A stretch of 32,487 bases of DNA, taken from Defluviitaleaceae bacterium (GTDB lineage: Bacteria > Bacillota > Clostridia > Lachnospirales > WQUN01). The stretch is taken from positions 1 through 32,487 of the forward strand of contig WQVY01000026.1 of NCBI GenBank assembly GCA_009785605.1, in the 5' to 3' direction. Under the pieces are notes generated by a model. It had not been told where the DNA came from. It was given only the letters and a program-made list of their open reading frames with translations, and searched no databases. The position numbers were made by a program, and so were the translations under genes. Below, piece after piece: positions 8,161 through 16,045 of the stretch; the first letter of the stretch is position 1, and each line of letters starts with the position of its first letter.

Positions 8161-9624
8161 TTACGGCAGCATATCCCATATCTGCTGTGCTGTTAGGCCG
8201 CTTGCGTTTATTTCTATGACAATATCGTCGTACATAATAACTAAGGAAAATATATACCAGCCAGTGTCAACACTCATGTGGCCATCTATCCACACAGCTA
8301 AAGTTTCCAGCACCTCTAGTGTTAGGTCTTGTGCGGATATGGCTGGGATAGAAAAGGCCCTGCGTGCGCGGTGAGATTCGCCGTCAAACACTGGCAGGCT
8401 TTGACGCCTTTCTAGAAACTCTATGTCGTGAGCATCTAATAAATTTTCTCGATGGTGGAATCCTGCTCTTCTTATCATCCATCTTAGATGGCTGTTGGGG
8501 TTGCCGTCCCACCATGCGAGTAGGAAGTCGCTGTTTTGGCATATCCACCTGTTTACCAGCCCTATAGTCATGTCTGCAGGGATGTTGTGTGGCATGTACA
8601 TGCCAAAGTCTGGGTCATGGCTTGCTTCTTCTAGGGTTATATGGTCGTTGCGCAGTAGTGGTATCTCTGGGTTGGCTAGTACGGTCAGGTCCGCAGCGCC
8701 GCCTAATATCAGGCTCGTTATTACTTCTTGAGCAAGGTAATGCATGTTGTCTGGCATGCCAAAAATGCTAACAAGATATCCTATGCCGTCTAGTACAAAT
8801 ACCGCATTGTAAAAGCCCGCTGTGTCGTGAGCAAGGATTGTCACAGGTACCCCATGCATATCAACAACCTGTGTATCGATATCCAGCATCCAATTAGTGC
8901 GCCCTGTAGTGACGCTATATGCGTACTCGCAACTGTTGACTTGGATGTTTATATATTGGCCATGCGTGTTTACATATTGGGCATGCACCTCCAACAAAGT
9001 GCCGTCGTGTGAATATACTGCCCGGCCTGTATATTTAGCGTCCAAGCTTGGGAAGACGTGAATAAATTGGTCGTGCGTAAGCTCATGTGAGAAAATCATA
9101 ACTTCGCGCCATGTGTCACCGCCATCGTCGCTAAAATACCTGGGGCTTATGGGTTCTAGATTATTTGGCGAGATTCCACTTGGCTCGCCGGGTTGGTTTG
9201 TTAAGTCCTGTTCGCGTTCTTCACGCGGTGGGATGGGTGTGCCGGTTTCGTCTTCACCCGCGCGGTTGTGCATATAGGAACCGTTACCCCCTGCTATACC
9301 GCCGCCTTCATGGCCGCCTGGCCCTACCCTTGGTGGTGTTTGTATAGGTGTCCCGGAAGCCCAGTTTTCTGGGGATGCATTGTTGGTGCCATCTAGGCGA
9401 AGTACCTGCCCGTCTTGGCCATGGTCGCGTAGGTTGCGTATGGTGCCGGGCATCACCCACATACCCAGTAGTAACACAGCGGCGGTTGCCACAAGCCCGG
9501 CATAGCCCAAAACAGAACGGCTTTTGGCGGCTAGTGCCGGTTTTTGTCTTGCTTTTTTTAGTATCCTGCCTTTAAGGGCAGCGTCTGGCGTTATATTATC
9601 CATGTAGTTTATATAGTCTTTCAT
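8161..9624 (-). CDS. Single-pass membrane protein, likely anti-sigma factor for the adjacent ECF sigma
   Basis: The 487-residue product has a short, basic cytoplasmic N-terminus (about 1-37, with ITPDAALKGRILKKARQK), one TM (about 38-58) and a large predicted extracellular domain. A Gly/Asn/Pro-rich linker follows the TM. It lies directly downstream of an ECF sigma gene in the same direction, the usual place for an anti-sigma factor. No HxxxCxxC zinc anti-sigma motif is present, so it would belong to the non-zinc type with a short N-terminal sigma-binding helix. The extracellular part is not recognised; some features recall domains attached to DUF4367-type anti-sigmas. AAGGAGG lies 13 bases before the ATG, a rather long spacing. 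Confidence 0.6.
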   Translation of the reverse strand: MKDYINYMDNITPDAALKGRILKKARQKPALAAKSRSVLGYAGLVATAAVLLLGMWVMPGTIRNLRDHGQDGQVLRLDGTNNASPENWASGTPIQTPPRVGPGGHEGGGIAGGNGSYMHNRAGEDETGTPIPPREEREQDLTNQPGEPSGISPNNLEPISPRYFSDDGGDTWREVMIFSHELTHDQFIHVFPSLDAKYTGRAVYSHDGTLLEVHAQYVNTHGQYINIQVNSCEYAYSVTTGRTNWMLDIDTQVVDMHGVPVTILAHDTAGFYNAVFVLDGIGYLVSIFGMPDNMHYLAQEVITSLILGGAADLTVLANPEIPLLRNDHITLEEASHDPDFGMYMPHNIPADMTIGLVNRWICQNSDFLLAWWDGNPNSHLRWMIRRAGFHHRENLLDAHDIEFLERRQSLPVFDGESHRARRAFSIPAISAQDLTLEVLETLAVWIDGHMSVDTGWYIFSLVIMYDDIVIEINASGLTAQQIWDMLP

Positions 9625-9669
9625 GTTTTAATTCATGCCTCCTTCGTCGGCGGAACAAATAGGTTGGTA

Positions 9670-9695
9670 TGAAAATCCGCTTCGCGGATGTTTCA
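9670..9695 (-). repeat. Hairpin between the ECF sigma and anti-sigma genes
   Basis: TGAAA (9670-9674) plus ATCCGC (9675-9680) pairs with GCGGAT (9684-9689) plus TTTCA (9691-9695), leaving a three-base loop and one bulged base. It lies in the 112-base gap between the sigma stop and anti-sigma start. There is no proper T run on either strand, so it looks like an RNA-processing or attenuating hairpin rather than a full terminator. Confidence 0.5.
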
Positions 9696-9736
9696 CACTT
9701 ACTCTCCTTTCAGATGCAGCTATGCGATATTGTAGG

Positions 9737-10297
9737 TTATTGCTCACCCAAAAAGTCTTTTAACTTGCGCCGGGCGCGGGTTAGTTGCTGGCGCACTGCG
9801 GACTCTTTTTGGGATGTTATTTCTGCTATCTCTTTTGTAGAATAGCCTTCGTAATAATACAAATGTATTATGCCGCGATACTTAGAAGGCAGCGCCATAA
9901 TAGCCTGTACTATACCTAGCTGCCCGTCTGTCTTGGCTGGATAGGTATCTAAAAGCGGTACTGTACGCCGCCACCAGTAGGACCGCAGACGGTTTTTGCA
10001 TAGGTTTACTGTGACCCTAATAAGCCAAGCTGCTTCATGGTCTGCGGATTCGAACTCTTGCTGCTTTTCGAATAATTTTATGAACGCGTCTTGCACTATA
10101 TCCTCCGCGTCGGCCTTGGTGCCCATGATGGCAAGTGCCGTACGGTACAATTTGTTTTGGTGTTTTTTGATGACTGCTTCCATCCACGATGCATGGGCAA
10201 GCGGCTCTGCCGCGTGAGAGCCGACCCATGATGTGACAGGCTGTTTGCCATATGGCAACTCGGTGCAATCCGCCGGCCGGTTGGATTGAATCTGCAT
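9737..10297 (-). CDS. ECF-type RNA polymerase sigma factor
   Basis: This 186-residue sigma-70 family protein has only regions 2 and 4. Region 2 spans about 40-110 (LYRTALAIMGTKADAEDIVQDAFIKLFE, then WLIRVTVNLCKNRLRS). Region 4 spans about 128-182 (LPSKYRGIIHLYYYEGYSTKEIAEI, then SAVRQQLTRARRKLKDFL). An extra stretch of about 35 residues precedes region 2. I chose the ATG at 10297 because GGGAG is suitably spaced; an upstream GTG at 10315 overlaps that site. The gene for its likely anti-sigma follows. A TGTCACA / TGTATA promoter-like pair upstream may be autoregulatory. Target genes cannot be inferred from this window. Confidence 0.88.
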   Translation of the reverse strand: MQIQSNRPADCTELPYGKQPVTSWVGSHAAEPLAHASWMEAVIKKHQNKLYRTALAIMGTKADAEDIVQDAFIKLFEKQQEFESADHEAAWLIRVTVNLCKNRLRSYWWRRTVPLLDTYPAKTDGQLGIVQAIMALPSKYRGIIHLYYYEGYSTKEIAEITSQKESAVRQQLTRARRKLKDFLGEQ

Positions 10298-10318
10298 TTG
10301 TTTCACTCCCTTCACTTT

Positions 10319-10348
10319 ATATACACTTGATGGGGGTTGAATGTGACA
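10319..10348 (-). promoter_or_regulatory. Candidate promoter of the ECF sigma operon
   Basis: Read on the minus strand, TGTCACA (10348-10342) is followed after 16 bases by TGTATA (10325-10320). The -35-like TGTCACA differs from the sigma-A consensus and resembles -35 elements of some ECF sigma groups, which often control their own operons. The start codon lies about 20 bases downstream. Confidence 0.35.
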
Positions 10349-10387
10349 TGATGTTATAAATTATTTTGGTGGAGTTTTATTTTACAT

Positions 10388-10421
10388 AAAAAAACCCGCT
10401 CTTATTATTTGTAAGGGCGGG
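10388..10421 (-). terminator. Terminator after the HipA-like gene
   Basis: CCCGCTCTTA (10395-10404) pairs with TAAGGGCGGG (10412-10421), with one G-T pair and a seven-base loop. On the minus strand the stem is followed by seven T residues (10394-10388). It ends the operon that starts with the S41 peptidase and separates it from the ECF sigma promoter. Confidence 0.85.
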
Positions 10422-10457
10422 AATATCATAACATTATTATATCTTTGGTTTGTGGGA

Positions 10458-11615
10458 TTAATGTGTTGCACTCTGCATTAGCACTATCTCTTTGATGCGG
10501 CTCTCTATTGCTCTAACTAGGGAAATACGTCTGTTTTCACCTATTAGCTCAGATTTTGCGAATATTTCCGTACATTCGTCACCCAGTCCATACAAAGCGT
10601 TGGGGACAAACCAGCTAAAATCCTTCACCAGTTTGATCTGTTCCATGTGTGTGGAACGGAACGGCTTACTCTTTGCCGGCCGGTTTACTATTTGTGAGTC
10701 GTGCCATAGGGATGTACCACTATCATATATTGGCGCAACGCCATGCCATACTAAGGTTTCAGCACTGCGAACAAAGCCAAAATTGTTGTAATGGCGGTCT
10801 GTGTTTGCAATGATATAATCCAATACCAACATTTTTTCCAATGCTTGCTGTACATTTGGGACGCCAAGTTCATCAGCACAACGTAGCATATGAACAAAGG
10901 CAGAGTCACGGTTATCTCTTGATTGTATCTGCGCAACCCTCCATGCAGGGACAAGTTCTGTTTCAGGTGTGATGAAGGTTTCACACAAGCTATATGGCAA
11001 GCCTTCTTGGAACGTGAGCGTATACGGGATATAGGGGATACCAAGCCTTTTCATAATCGCACATGCAATAAGCTCATTGAGTGGCTCTTGTTGATATGGG
11101 CCGCTACCGCCCTTCATAAGAATTCTTTTGCCGTCAGAAACAATCCATTTCTTACGTAGCCACCCATCAGATGTGTTATCTGGTGACATAAGGTTGACTT
11201 GTTCGTTATCACTAGGTTCGTGTCCGAACAAGATATTACCTACGTCTTGTGAAAAAGTATTATCAAAAAAATTTATATCTGCCCACTTCAAGTCCAAATC
11301 TACAGGAGATACCCAATATTGGTCGGACAAACTTAACCCATAGCATTTTGATAAAAGTTCCGTTGTTTGCAACAAATGCATTTGGAACAAAGCGGCTTGA
11401 ATATTTTCACGGCTTGCAGGTATCGAACGCCCAACCCACCAATCGTTTAATTTCTTGCGTTCGGGCATACCTTTGCTGGGGCCTGAAACCCATGTTGTGC
11501 CAACCGGAATGTGAGCGATATTATGAATCTTTCCAATTTTTTCGATGACCCCACTATCATTGTCTATTACAATGTCAACAACAGGGATGTTTTTGTGCAT
11601 TAGAGTGCAATGCAT
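10458..11615 (-). CDS. HipA-like serine/threonine kinase (orphan)
   Basis: This 385-residue protein resembles a clostridial subfamily of HipA-type kinases. The catalytic half has LMKGGSGPYQQEPLNELIA (K168 and a glycine-rich loop), LDYIIANTDRHYNNFGFV (catalytic D273 and N278) and APIYDSGTSLW (metal-binding D298). The N-terminal 130 residues (PASRENIQAAL, SLSDQYWVSP, VNFFDN-like segment) are specific to this subfamily. HipA proteins phosphorylate targets such as aminoacyl-tRNA synthetases and are normally held by a HipB antitoxin; related clostridial genes are, as I recall, often beside small DUF3791/DUF3990 genes. None is present here. The ATG at 11615 overlaps the DUF1667 gene by 41 bases and has AAGGAGGG upstream. 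It is the last gene of the operon. Confidence 0.75.
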   Translation of the reverse strand: MHCTLMHKNIPVVDIVIDNDSGVIEKIGKIHNIAHIPVGTTWVSGPSKGMPERKKLNDWWVGRSIPASRENIQAALFQMHLLQTTELLSKCYGLSLSDQYWVSPVDLDLKWADINFFDNTFSQDVGNILFGHEPSDNEQVNLMSPDNTSDGWLRKKWIVSDGKRILMKGGSGPYQQEPLNELIACAIMKRLGIPYIPYTLTFQEGLPYSLCETFITPETELVPAWRVAQIQSRDNRDSAFVHMLRCADELGVPNVQQALEKMLVLDYIIANTDRHYNNFGFVRSAETLVWHGVAPIYDSGTSLWHDSQIVNRPAKSKPFRSTHMEQIKLVKDFSWFVPNALYGLGDECTEIFAKSELIGENRRISLVRAIESRIKEIVLMQSATH

Positions 11616-12000
11616 GAGTGCGCCCTCCTTCTAAGCTGTTCACCCTCCCAACCTCACGAGTAGCCACAACATCCACCCCAGTCCCAGCAGCATCCGCCAA
11701 CACAACATCCCCTATCCTAACCGGCGCAACCACACTAACCCTATGCACAGCATCAACCACAGCCCTTATAGCCCCCTTGGGAATAGGCCGCGCGGTTTTT
11801 ACAGACAGCATAGGCATAGCCCCGCCAGCAACCCTTACTGAAGTTGCAATATTGCGTGTAGGGTTTGTAATTTCTTCTTTCGCATACTGGATGCCGGCAT
11901 TGCACTGGTGGCCAGTTACCTCTATATCACCGCCACTACACACAGTTAATATGCAGCCCACCGGGCAACTAATACATATTATTTTGCTATGTTTATTCAT
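11575..12000 (-). CDS. DUF1667 family protein, probable iron-sulfur partner of the oxidoreductase
   Basis: This 141-residue DUF1667 protein has an N-terminal cysteine cluster, C9-x2-C12-x3-C16, with C33 in GHQCNAG. The spacing resembles four-cysteine [4Fe-4S] sites, so an electron-transfer role is plausible. The middle has the typical NPTRNIATSVRV and PIPKGAI segments. DUF1667 genes in Firmicutes usually follow a FAD/NAD(P) oxidoreductase like the one immediately upstream; here the two overlap as TGATG. The C-terminal end (from about residue 128) is encoded in the region that overlaps the start of the HipA-like gene, and its sequence is not conserved-looking. Confidence 0.85.
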   Translation of the reverse strand: MNKHSKIICISCPVGCILTVCSGGDIEVTGHQCNAGIQYAKEEITNPTRNIATSVRVAGGAMPMLSVKTARPIPKGAIRAVVDAVHRVSVVAPVRIGDVVLADAAGTGVDVVATREVGRVNSLEGGRTHALHSNAQKHPCC

Positions 12001-13286
12001 CACATGCCACCTTGCTCTACCATTACCGCAACCTCGCCAACCGGCATGTCAAGCTCAAACTCTACCCTTACCATCTCACTGGGGACAATTATCCGCTTTG
12101 TTATAGTTTTAACAACATCACCGTCAGCCAACACCTTAACAACCCCCGGTGCATACACACCATCACTGCGGAAGCTTATAACATAAGGCTGCGTACTGTC
12201 CGGCAATATAGTAGTAGGCACGGTATATCGCACGCCACTAAGCGCACGTACGGGTGTCCCCACAATAAAACCTTTATCGGTATCATCAAAACCGGAATTT
12301 TCGCCGCTTTCGTTTTCTACCCCCAGTACAAACCGTACTGCATTGGTAGCAGCCTCATATGCTTCCAGTGTTACATAGTCAACCAAGTCGTGGACATGCA
12401 ACACATTGCCACAAGAAAAAACACCAGCAACAGACGTCTCCAACCGGTTATTGACCAGCGCCCCACCCGTAATAGGCGACAGCTCTACGCCTATCTTCTT
12501 AGACAGCTCATTCTCCGGGATAAGCCCTACAGACAATAGTAGCGTATCGCAAGGTACAAAGTGCTCTGTTTCTATAATAGGCTGTAGGTGCTCGTCAACT
12601 TTGGCCACATACACGCCTTCTAGTCTATTGGTACCAACTATTCGTGTCACGGTATGAGAAAGATACAGCGGGATATCATAATCATCCAAACATTGGGCGA
12701 TATTGCGCTTAAGCCCTCCGGAATAAGGCATAATTTCATACACGCCCATTACCTTTGCACCCTCCAATGTTAGCCGCCGCGCCATTATTAGGCCAATATC
12801 ACCACTGCCCAATATCACGGCCTGCTTACCAGGCAGGCACCCTTTCATGTTAACCAGCTCCTGCGCCACACCGGCAGTAAACACCCCCGCCACCCGCGCA
12901 CCCGGTATACCCACAGCCCCGCGAGGCCTTTCGCGGCAGCCCATTGCCAGTATAATTGCATGGGCTTTAACAGTCACAAGCCCGTCTTGGGAAACATATG
13001 TTAGCTCGCGGTCTGGGGTGATATTTATAACCATGGACTCCATGGCAAAATTAACGCCCAGTTCCCGGGCCCTGTCTATCAGCCGCTGTGCATACTCTGG
13101 CCCGGTAAGTTCTTCTTTAAAAATATGCACGCCAAAACCATGATGTATGCACTGGTTGAGTATACCGCCAAGGTACTTACTGCGCTCTATCACCCATACA
13201 TTTGTAAGGCCTTCTTCCTTGGCGCGTATCGCGGCAGAAAGCCCCGCCGGGCCACCCCCTATTATTGCTAGTTGTATATCGTTCAC
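12000..13286 (-). CDS. FAD/NAD(P)-dependent oxidoreductase (glycerol-3-phosphate operon type)
   Basis: This is a 428-residue two-dinucleotide-binding flavoprotein. The FAD site is LAIIGGGPAGLSAA near the N-terminus, the NAD(P) site is AVILGSGDIGLIMARR, and a SVAGVFSCGNVLHVHDLVD segment binds FAD near the end. The family is usually found as the middle gene of a set of three: a GlpA-like dehydrogenase, this protein, then DUF1667. Downstream DUF1667 is present here, but the GlpA-like gene is not in the neighbourhood. I chose GTG at 13286, which overlaps the AI-2E stop codon (TAGTG). TTG 13298 and GTG 13295 are upstream alternatives. The exact substrate is unknown. Confidence 0.85.
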   Translation of the reverse strand: MNDIQLAIIGGGPAGLSAAIRAKEEGLTNVWVIERSKYLGGILNQCIHHGFGVHIFKEELTGPEYAQRLIDRARELGVNFAMESMVINITPDRELTYVSQDGLVTVKAHAIILAMGCRERPRGAVGIPGARVAGVFTAGVAQELVNMKGCLPGKQAVILGSGDIGLIMARRLTLEGAKVMGVYEIMPYSGGLKRNIAQCLDDYDIPLYLSHTVTRIVGTNRLEGVYVAKVDEHLQPIIETEHFVPCDTLLLSVGLIPENELSKKIGVELSPITGGALVNNRLETSVAGVFSCGNVLHVHDLVDYVTLEAYEAATNAVRFVLGVENESGENSGFDDTDKGFIVGTPVRALSGVRYTVPTTILPDSTQPYVISFRSDGVYAPGVVKVLADGDVVKTITKRIIVPSEMVRVEFELDMPVGEVAVMVEQGGM

Positions 13287-14476
13287 TACAGCCACCAAGC
13301 TTCTTTTTCATGGAGCTCGTCATCTGGTGTTGTGGCGTCTAGTTTTCTTAGCTCGCGGTCTTCTATAAACCCGTCCAAGATATCTTTAAGCACTGCCACG
13401 ATGGGTATGGCAACAAGCATACCCAACATACCTGCATACGCCCCACCCACAGTAACACTAATAATGACCAACAGCGGGCTAAGAGAAAATGACCCACCCA
13501 TGAGCTTTGGCTGTATGACATTGCCGTCCAGCTGTTGGATGGCAAACATGATAATTGCCGCAAAAGCCGCCGTGCCCAAGTCCTGGGTAAAGGCCACAAC
13601 AACAACGGCCACCGCCGTACCAAAAATAGAACCAAAGTACGGGATATAATTTACAATCCCAAGCATAATCCCAAGCACAAGCGCAAAAGGCGAGCCAAAA
13701 AGGTACAGTGTTATAGCCATAAGCGTGCCCAAAATAAGCCCATCTATAGTCTGGACATAGATATATTGCCGGAAGTTGAAATTAAGCTTGCCGCAATATT
13801 TTAAAATTGTTGCTTCTTTTTTTTCGGAAAACACGGCCTTCAAGAGCCGCCTTGTGAAGATATTAAGCCTCTCCATTTCTATTAGCAGGTAAATAGAAGA
13901 CACAATAGCAAGGAACGTCCTAAACACACCGGCAAACGCGCCGCCAAACCCAGCAACAATAGAAGCGGTAATGTCCGCAGGGTCAAAGTCAGCCACAAAC
14001 TCTTGTATCATGGCCAAAGCCCCGTCCCCTTCTTCGAGGTTTAAATCAATAAACGGCAGGTTTAAACTGTTTACCCATGCAACCGCATTTTGCAGCCCCA
14101 ACATATGAGTATCAAACTCGTTAACAAACTGGGTAATATTGCGTATAAGGGCAGGGATTATAAGGTTTAACGATAGCACAATAAGTGTGACCACAATAAT
14201 CATAAGGATTAGCACAGCCAGTGGCCGGCTGCGCTTTATTATTATTGGGTTTTTTGTACGCTTAAGTAGGCGCTGTATGCCGCTGCATGGCAAGTTTAAA
14301 ATATAAGCCAGTACAAGCCCAGTAAAGAAAGGACTAATAACCTCCCATATGCGAGAAAAAAACCCCAAGAAAATGCCAATCTCAGACACAACATGGAAGG
14401 CAATAATAATAGCTACAGCCAAAACAAAATACGGTACCATGGACTTGACAATCCTGGACTGGAAAAGTCTGTTCAT
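13286..14476 (-). CDS. AI-2E family (UPF0118) membrane permease
   Basis: This 396-residue integral membrane protein has about seven or eight hydrophobic helices. The typical family arrangement is present: an N-terminal TM pair (FVLAVAIIIAF, then PFFTGLVLAYILN), a soluble-looking middle domain (about 110-190), and a C-terminal half with LGIMLGIVNYIPYFGSIFGT and QPKLMGGSFSLSPLLVIISV. Family members have been linked to autoinducer-2 export, Na+/H+ exchange and other small-molecule export, so no substrate is assigned. GGGAG lies seven bases before the ATG. The S41 peptidase gene ends 11 bases upstream and the oxidoreductase overlaps its stop, so it sits within one operon. Confidence 0.88.
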   Translation of the reverse strand: MNRLFQSRIVKSMVPYFVLAVAIIIAFHVVSEIGIFLGFFSRIWEVISPFFTGLVLAYILNLPCSGIQRLLKRTKNPIIIKRSRPLAVLILMIIVVTLIVLSLNLIIPALIRNITQFVNEFDTHMLGLQNAVAWVNSLNLPFIDLNLEEGDGALAMIQEFVADFDPADITASIVAGFGGAFAGVFRTFLAIVSSIYLLIEMERLNIFTRRLLKAVFSEKKEATILKYCGKLNFNFRQYIYVQTIDGLILGTLMAITLYLFGSPFALVLGIMLGIVNYIPYFGSIFGTAVAVVVVAFTQDLGTAAFAAIIMFAIQQLDGNVIQPKLMGGSFSLSPLLVIISVTVGGAYAGMLGMLVAIPIVAVLKDILDGFIEDRELRKLDATTPDDELHEKEAWWL

Positions 14477-14487
14477 TGATGTCTCCC

Positions 14488-15831
14488 TTACACTAATTTT
14501 CTAATTTCACTTAGCCCTGTATCCATTACAGAGTCTACACCGTTTTTGTAGTCATCTAGGCTAAGCTTGCACTTGATATGTGGCTGTACGCCTATGTCAA
14601 TAAACTTTGTGCCATCTGGGTACGTGCAGTTGCGTGTGCAAATCCTAAAACTTCCCCCGCTTTCCAGCTCTACAAGCAGCGGCTGCCCAGTTGAGCCATA
14701 GCTGGCACTCCCCACTATGGTTGCGCGTTTTGCCTGGTCTAGCGTAACAAGGAAATCTTCTGCCGCAGAGCCTGTATTACATGACGACAAAACTACAAGC
14801 GGCTGGTTTAGTAAAAACGGGCAACCTTCATGGCTAACAGTATGTTTGCCCTCTACATAATACGAGCGCCTTGGGATTTTATATGCCATTTCAAGCCATT
14901 CCGAATATCCCCACTCCGCAACTATTTCATCATAGGTTTTATCACCAAAGTTTTGCCTTTTTCCCCATGCTTTATATGTCCCTATGTGTACCATTTTTAA
15001 ATCACGGCCCGTCGCAAACTCACTGTCTATAAAAGCCTTTGCTACATTGTCGGCGTTACTCGAGTTTCCGCCGCCGTTATTTCTTACGTCAATAATAAAG
15101 CCTTTCATATCTTCAAGTATACGTTGGTTTGCGTAAAATTCTTCGCCTAATTGGTCATTGCCGAATGTATCAATTACTATAATCCCTATATTATCTTGTG
15201 TCTTGTATATCTTGTGAGATTTAGAGCTGTATAGCTCGTCATAATTACCGGTACTTTTTATGTTGTTATTGTAAGCCCAATTAATTTTATCACCTTTCAC
15301 GCGTTTAAGTTTAAGGGTCCGGGTTACCCCGTTTTCTTCGACTTCCAACTCTGTTTCGCTGCCTTCTTCCCCGCGTTGTAGAATATTATTTATTTGCCAA
15401 AAGGCGCTATCGTATTTTTCGTGCCAGATATATGGCAGGATATTGGTTTGTATATAGTCATTGATATCAACACCGTTAATCTTGTTTACAGGCAAAAATT
15501 GTTTAATACCCAGTGCTTCATCCCCATGTGTTATCACATGTTTGCCGCCTATATAATCAAAAAATACCGGCAGGTATGCAAAATTATCTTGTATGGATTT
15601 AGGGAAGCCGATATCTGTATGGCCGTCCCGTAAAAGCGCAATAAACTTCGCAAGCTCCATATAATAATCGTACAAGTTGCCTGTGGCCAAGACCCGCGGC
15701 AGCGCGTCGCGGTATGCTTTATCCCAATCAAACGAGCTGCCCAACTTCTCCCAAAACGCAAAATTATACTCTGCTTCTTTCCAAATCAGGGATAACTCAT
15801 AAATCTTAAGCTCATTTGAAATGTTTGACAT
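14488..15831 (-). CDS. S41 family peptidase (cytoplasmic)
   Basis: This 447-residue protein belongs to the S41 (tail-specific / tricorn-like) serine peptidases. LLRDGHT (about 67-72) is the conserved N-terminal His motif. A degenerate PDZ-like region follows (about 105-180), then KGFIIDVRNNGGGNSSNA (about 243-260), and NTGSAAEDFLVTL with the likely nucleophile S355 and E358. There is no signal peptide or membrane segment, so it should act inside the cell, unlike CtpA-type enzymes. GGAGG is seven bases before the ATG. It heads the minus-strand operon that ends with the HipA-like kinase. A 104-bp hairpin element starts only 21 bases upstream of the ATG. Confidence 0.83.
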   Translation of the reverse strand: MSNISNELKIYELSLIWKEAEYNFAFWEKLGSSFDWDKAYRDALPRVLATGNLYDYYMELAKFIALLRDGHTDIGFPKSIQDNFAYLPVFFDYIGGKHVITHGDEALGIKQFLPVNKINGVDINDYIQTNILPYIWHEKYDSAFWQINNILQRGEEGSETELEVEENGVTRTLKLKRVKGDKINWAYNNNIKSTGNYDELYSSKSHKIYKTQDNIGIIVIDTFGNDQLGEEFYANQRILEDMKGFIIDVRNNGGGNSSNADNVAKAFIDSEFATGRDLKMVHIGTYKAWGKRQNFGDKTYDEIVAEWGYSEWLEMAYKIPRRSYYVEGKHTVSHEGCPFLLNQPLVVLSSCNTGSAAEDFLVTLDQAKRATIVGSASYGSTGQPLLVELESGGSFRICTRNCTYPDGTKFIDIGVQPHIKCKLSLDDYKNGVDSVMDTGLSEIRKLV

Positions 15832-15851
15832 GCCGCACCTCCGGATATTTT

Positions 15852-15955
15852 TATAGCAATTCCCCCTTTAAACGGTCTCGTCCGAGCCGAAAATAGCGAA
15901 CGCTTCAACGCTTTTTCGGCGACAGGCGAGGCTGATTTAAAGGTGAATTGCTATA
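15852..15955. repeat. 104-bp MITE-like hairpin element, copy 1
   Basis: The element begins TATAGCAATTC and ends GAATTGCTATA, and nearly all of its length folds into one long hairpin: a TIR of about 20 bp, a middle stem, and an inner GCCGAAAA/TTTTCGGC stem. A second copy of the same length, about 90% identical and in the same orientation, is at 24874-24977. The TA bases at both tips fit TA target duplication as made by IS630/Tc1-type transposases. It occupies almost the whole gap between the terminator at 15976-16016 and the S41 ribosome-binding site. Confidence 0.85.
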
Positions 15956-15956
15956 C

Positions 15957-15965
15957 ATTATAACA
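15957..15965 (-). promoter_or_regulatory. Extended -10 promoter candidate for the S41-to-HipA operon
   Basis: On the minus strand TGTTATAAT (15965-15957) is a perfect extended -10 (TG, one base, TATAAT). No good -35 is visible. The start point would lie inside the end of the hairpin element, so the operon leader would contain most of that element. It is the only good promoter I see between the upstream terminator and the gene. Confidence 0.5.
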
Positions 15966-15975
15966 AACTATATCA

Positions 15976-16016
15976 AAATAAAAACAGCACCAGGTATGAA
16001 TTTCTCCCTGGTGCTG
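15976..16016 (-). terminator. Terminator of the alpha-2-macroglobulin-like gene
   Basis: CAGCACCAGG (15985-15994) pairs perfectly with CCTGGTGCTG (16007-16016) around a 12-base loop. On the minus strand it is followed by TTTTATTTT (15984-15976). The gene stop codon is about 30 bases upstream. Confidence 0.9.
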
Positions 16017-16045
16017 CTTGGTTTGTGCTTTTATTTTACATCTGT

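Noticed and set aside
11618-12106. A 162-codon plus-strand frame opposite the DUF1667 gene
   Set aside because: The minus strand has the conserved DUF1667 protein with stop-start overlaps, and the plus frame is low-complexity Thr/Pro/Ala.
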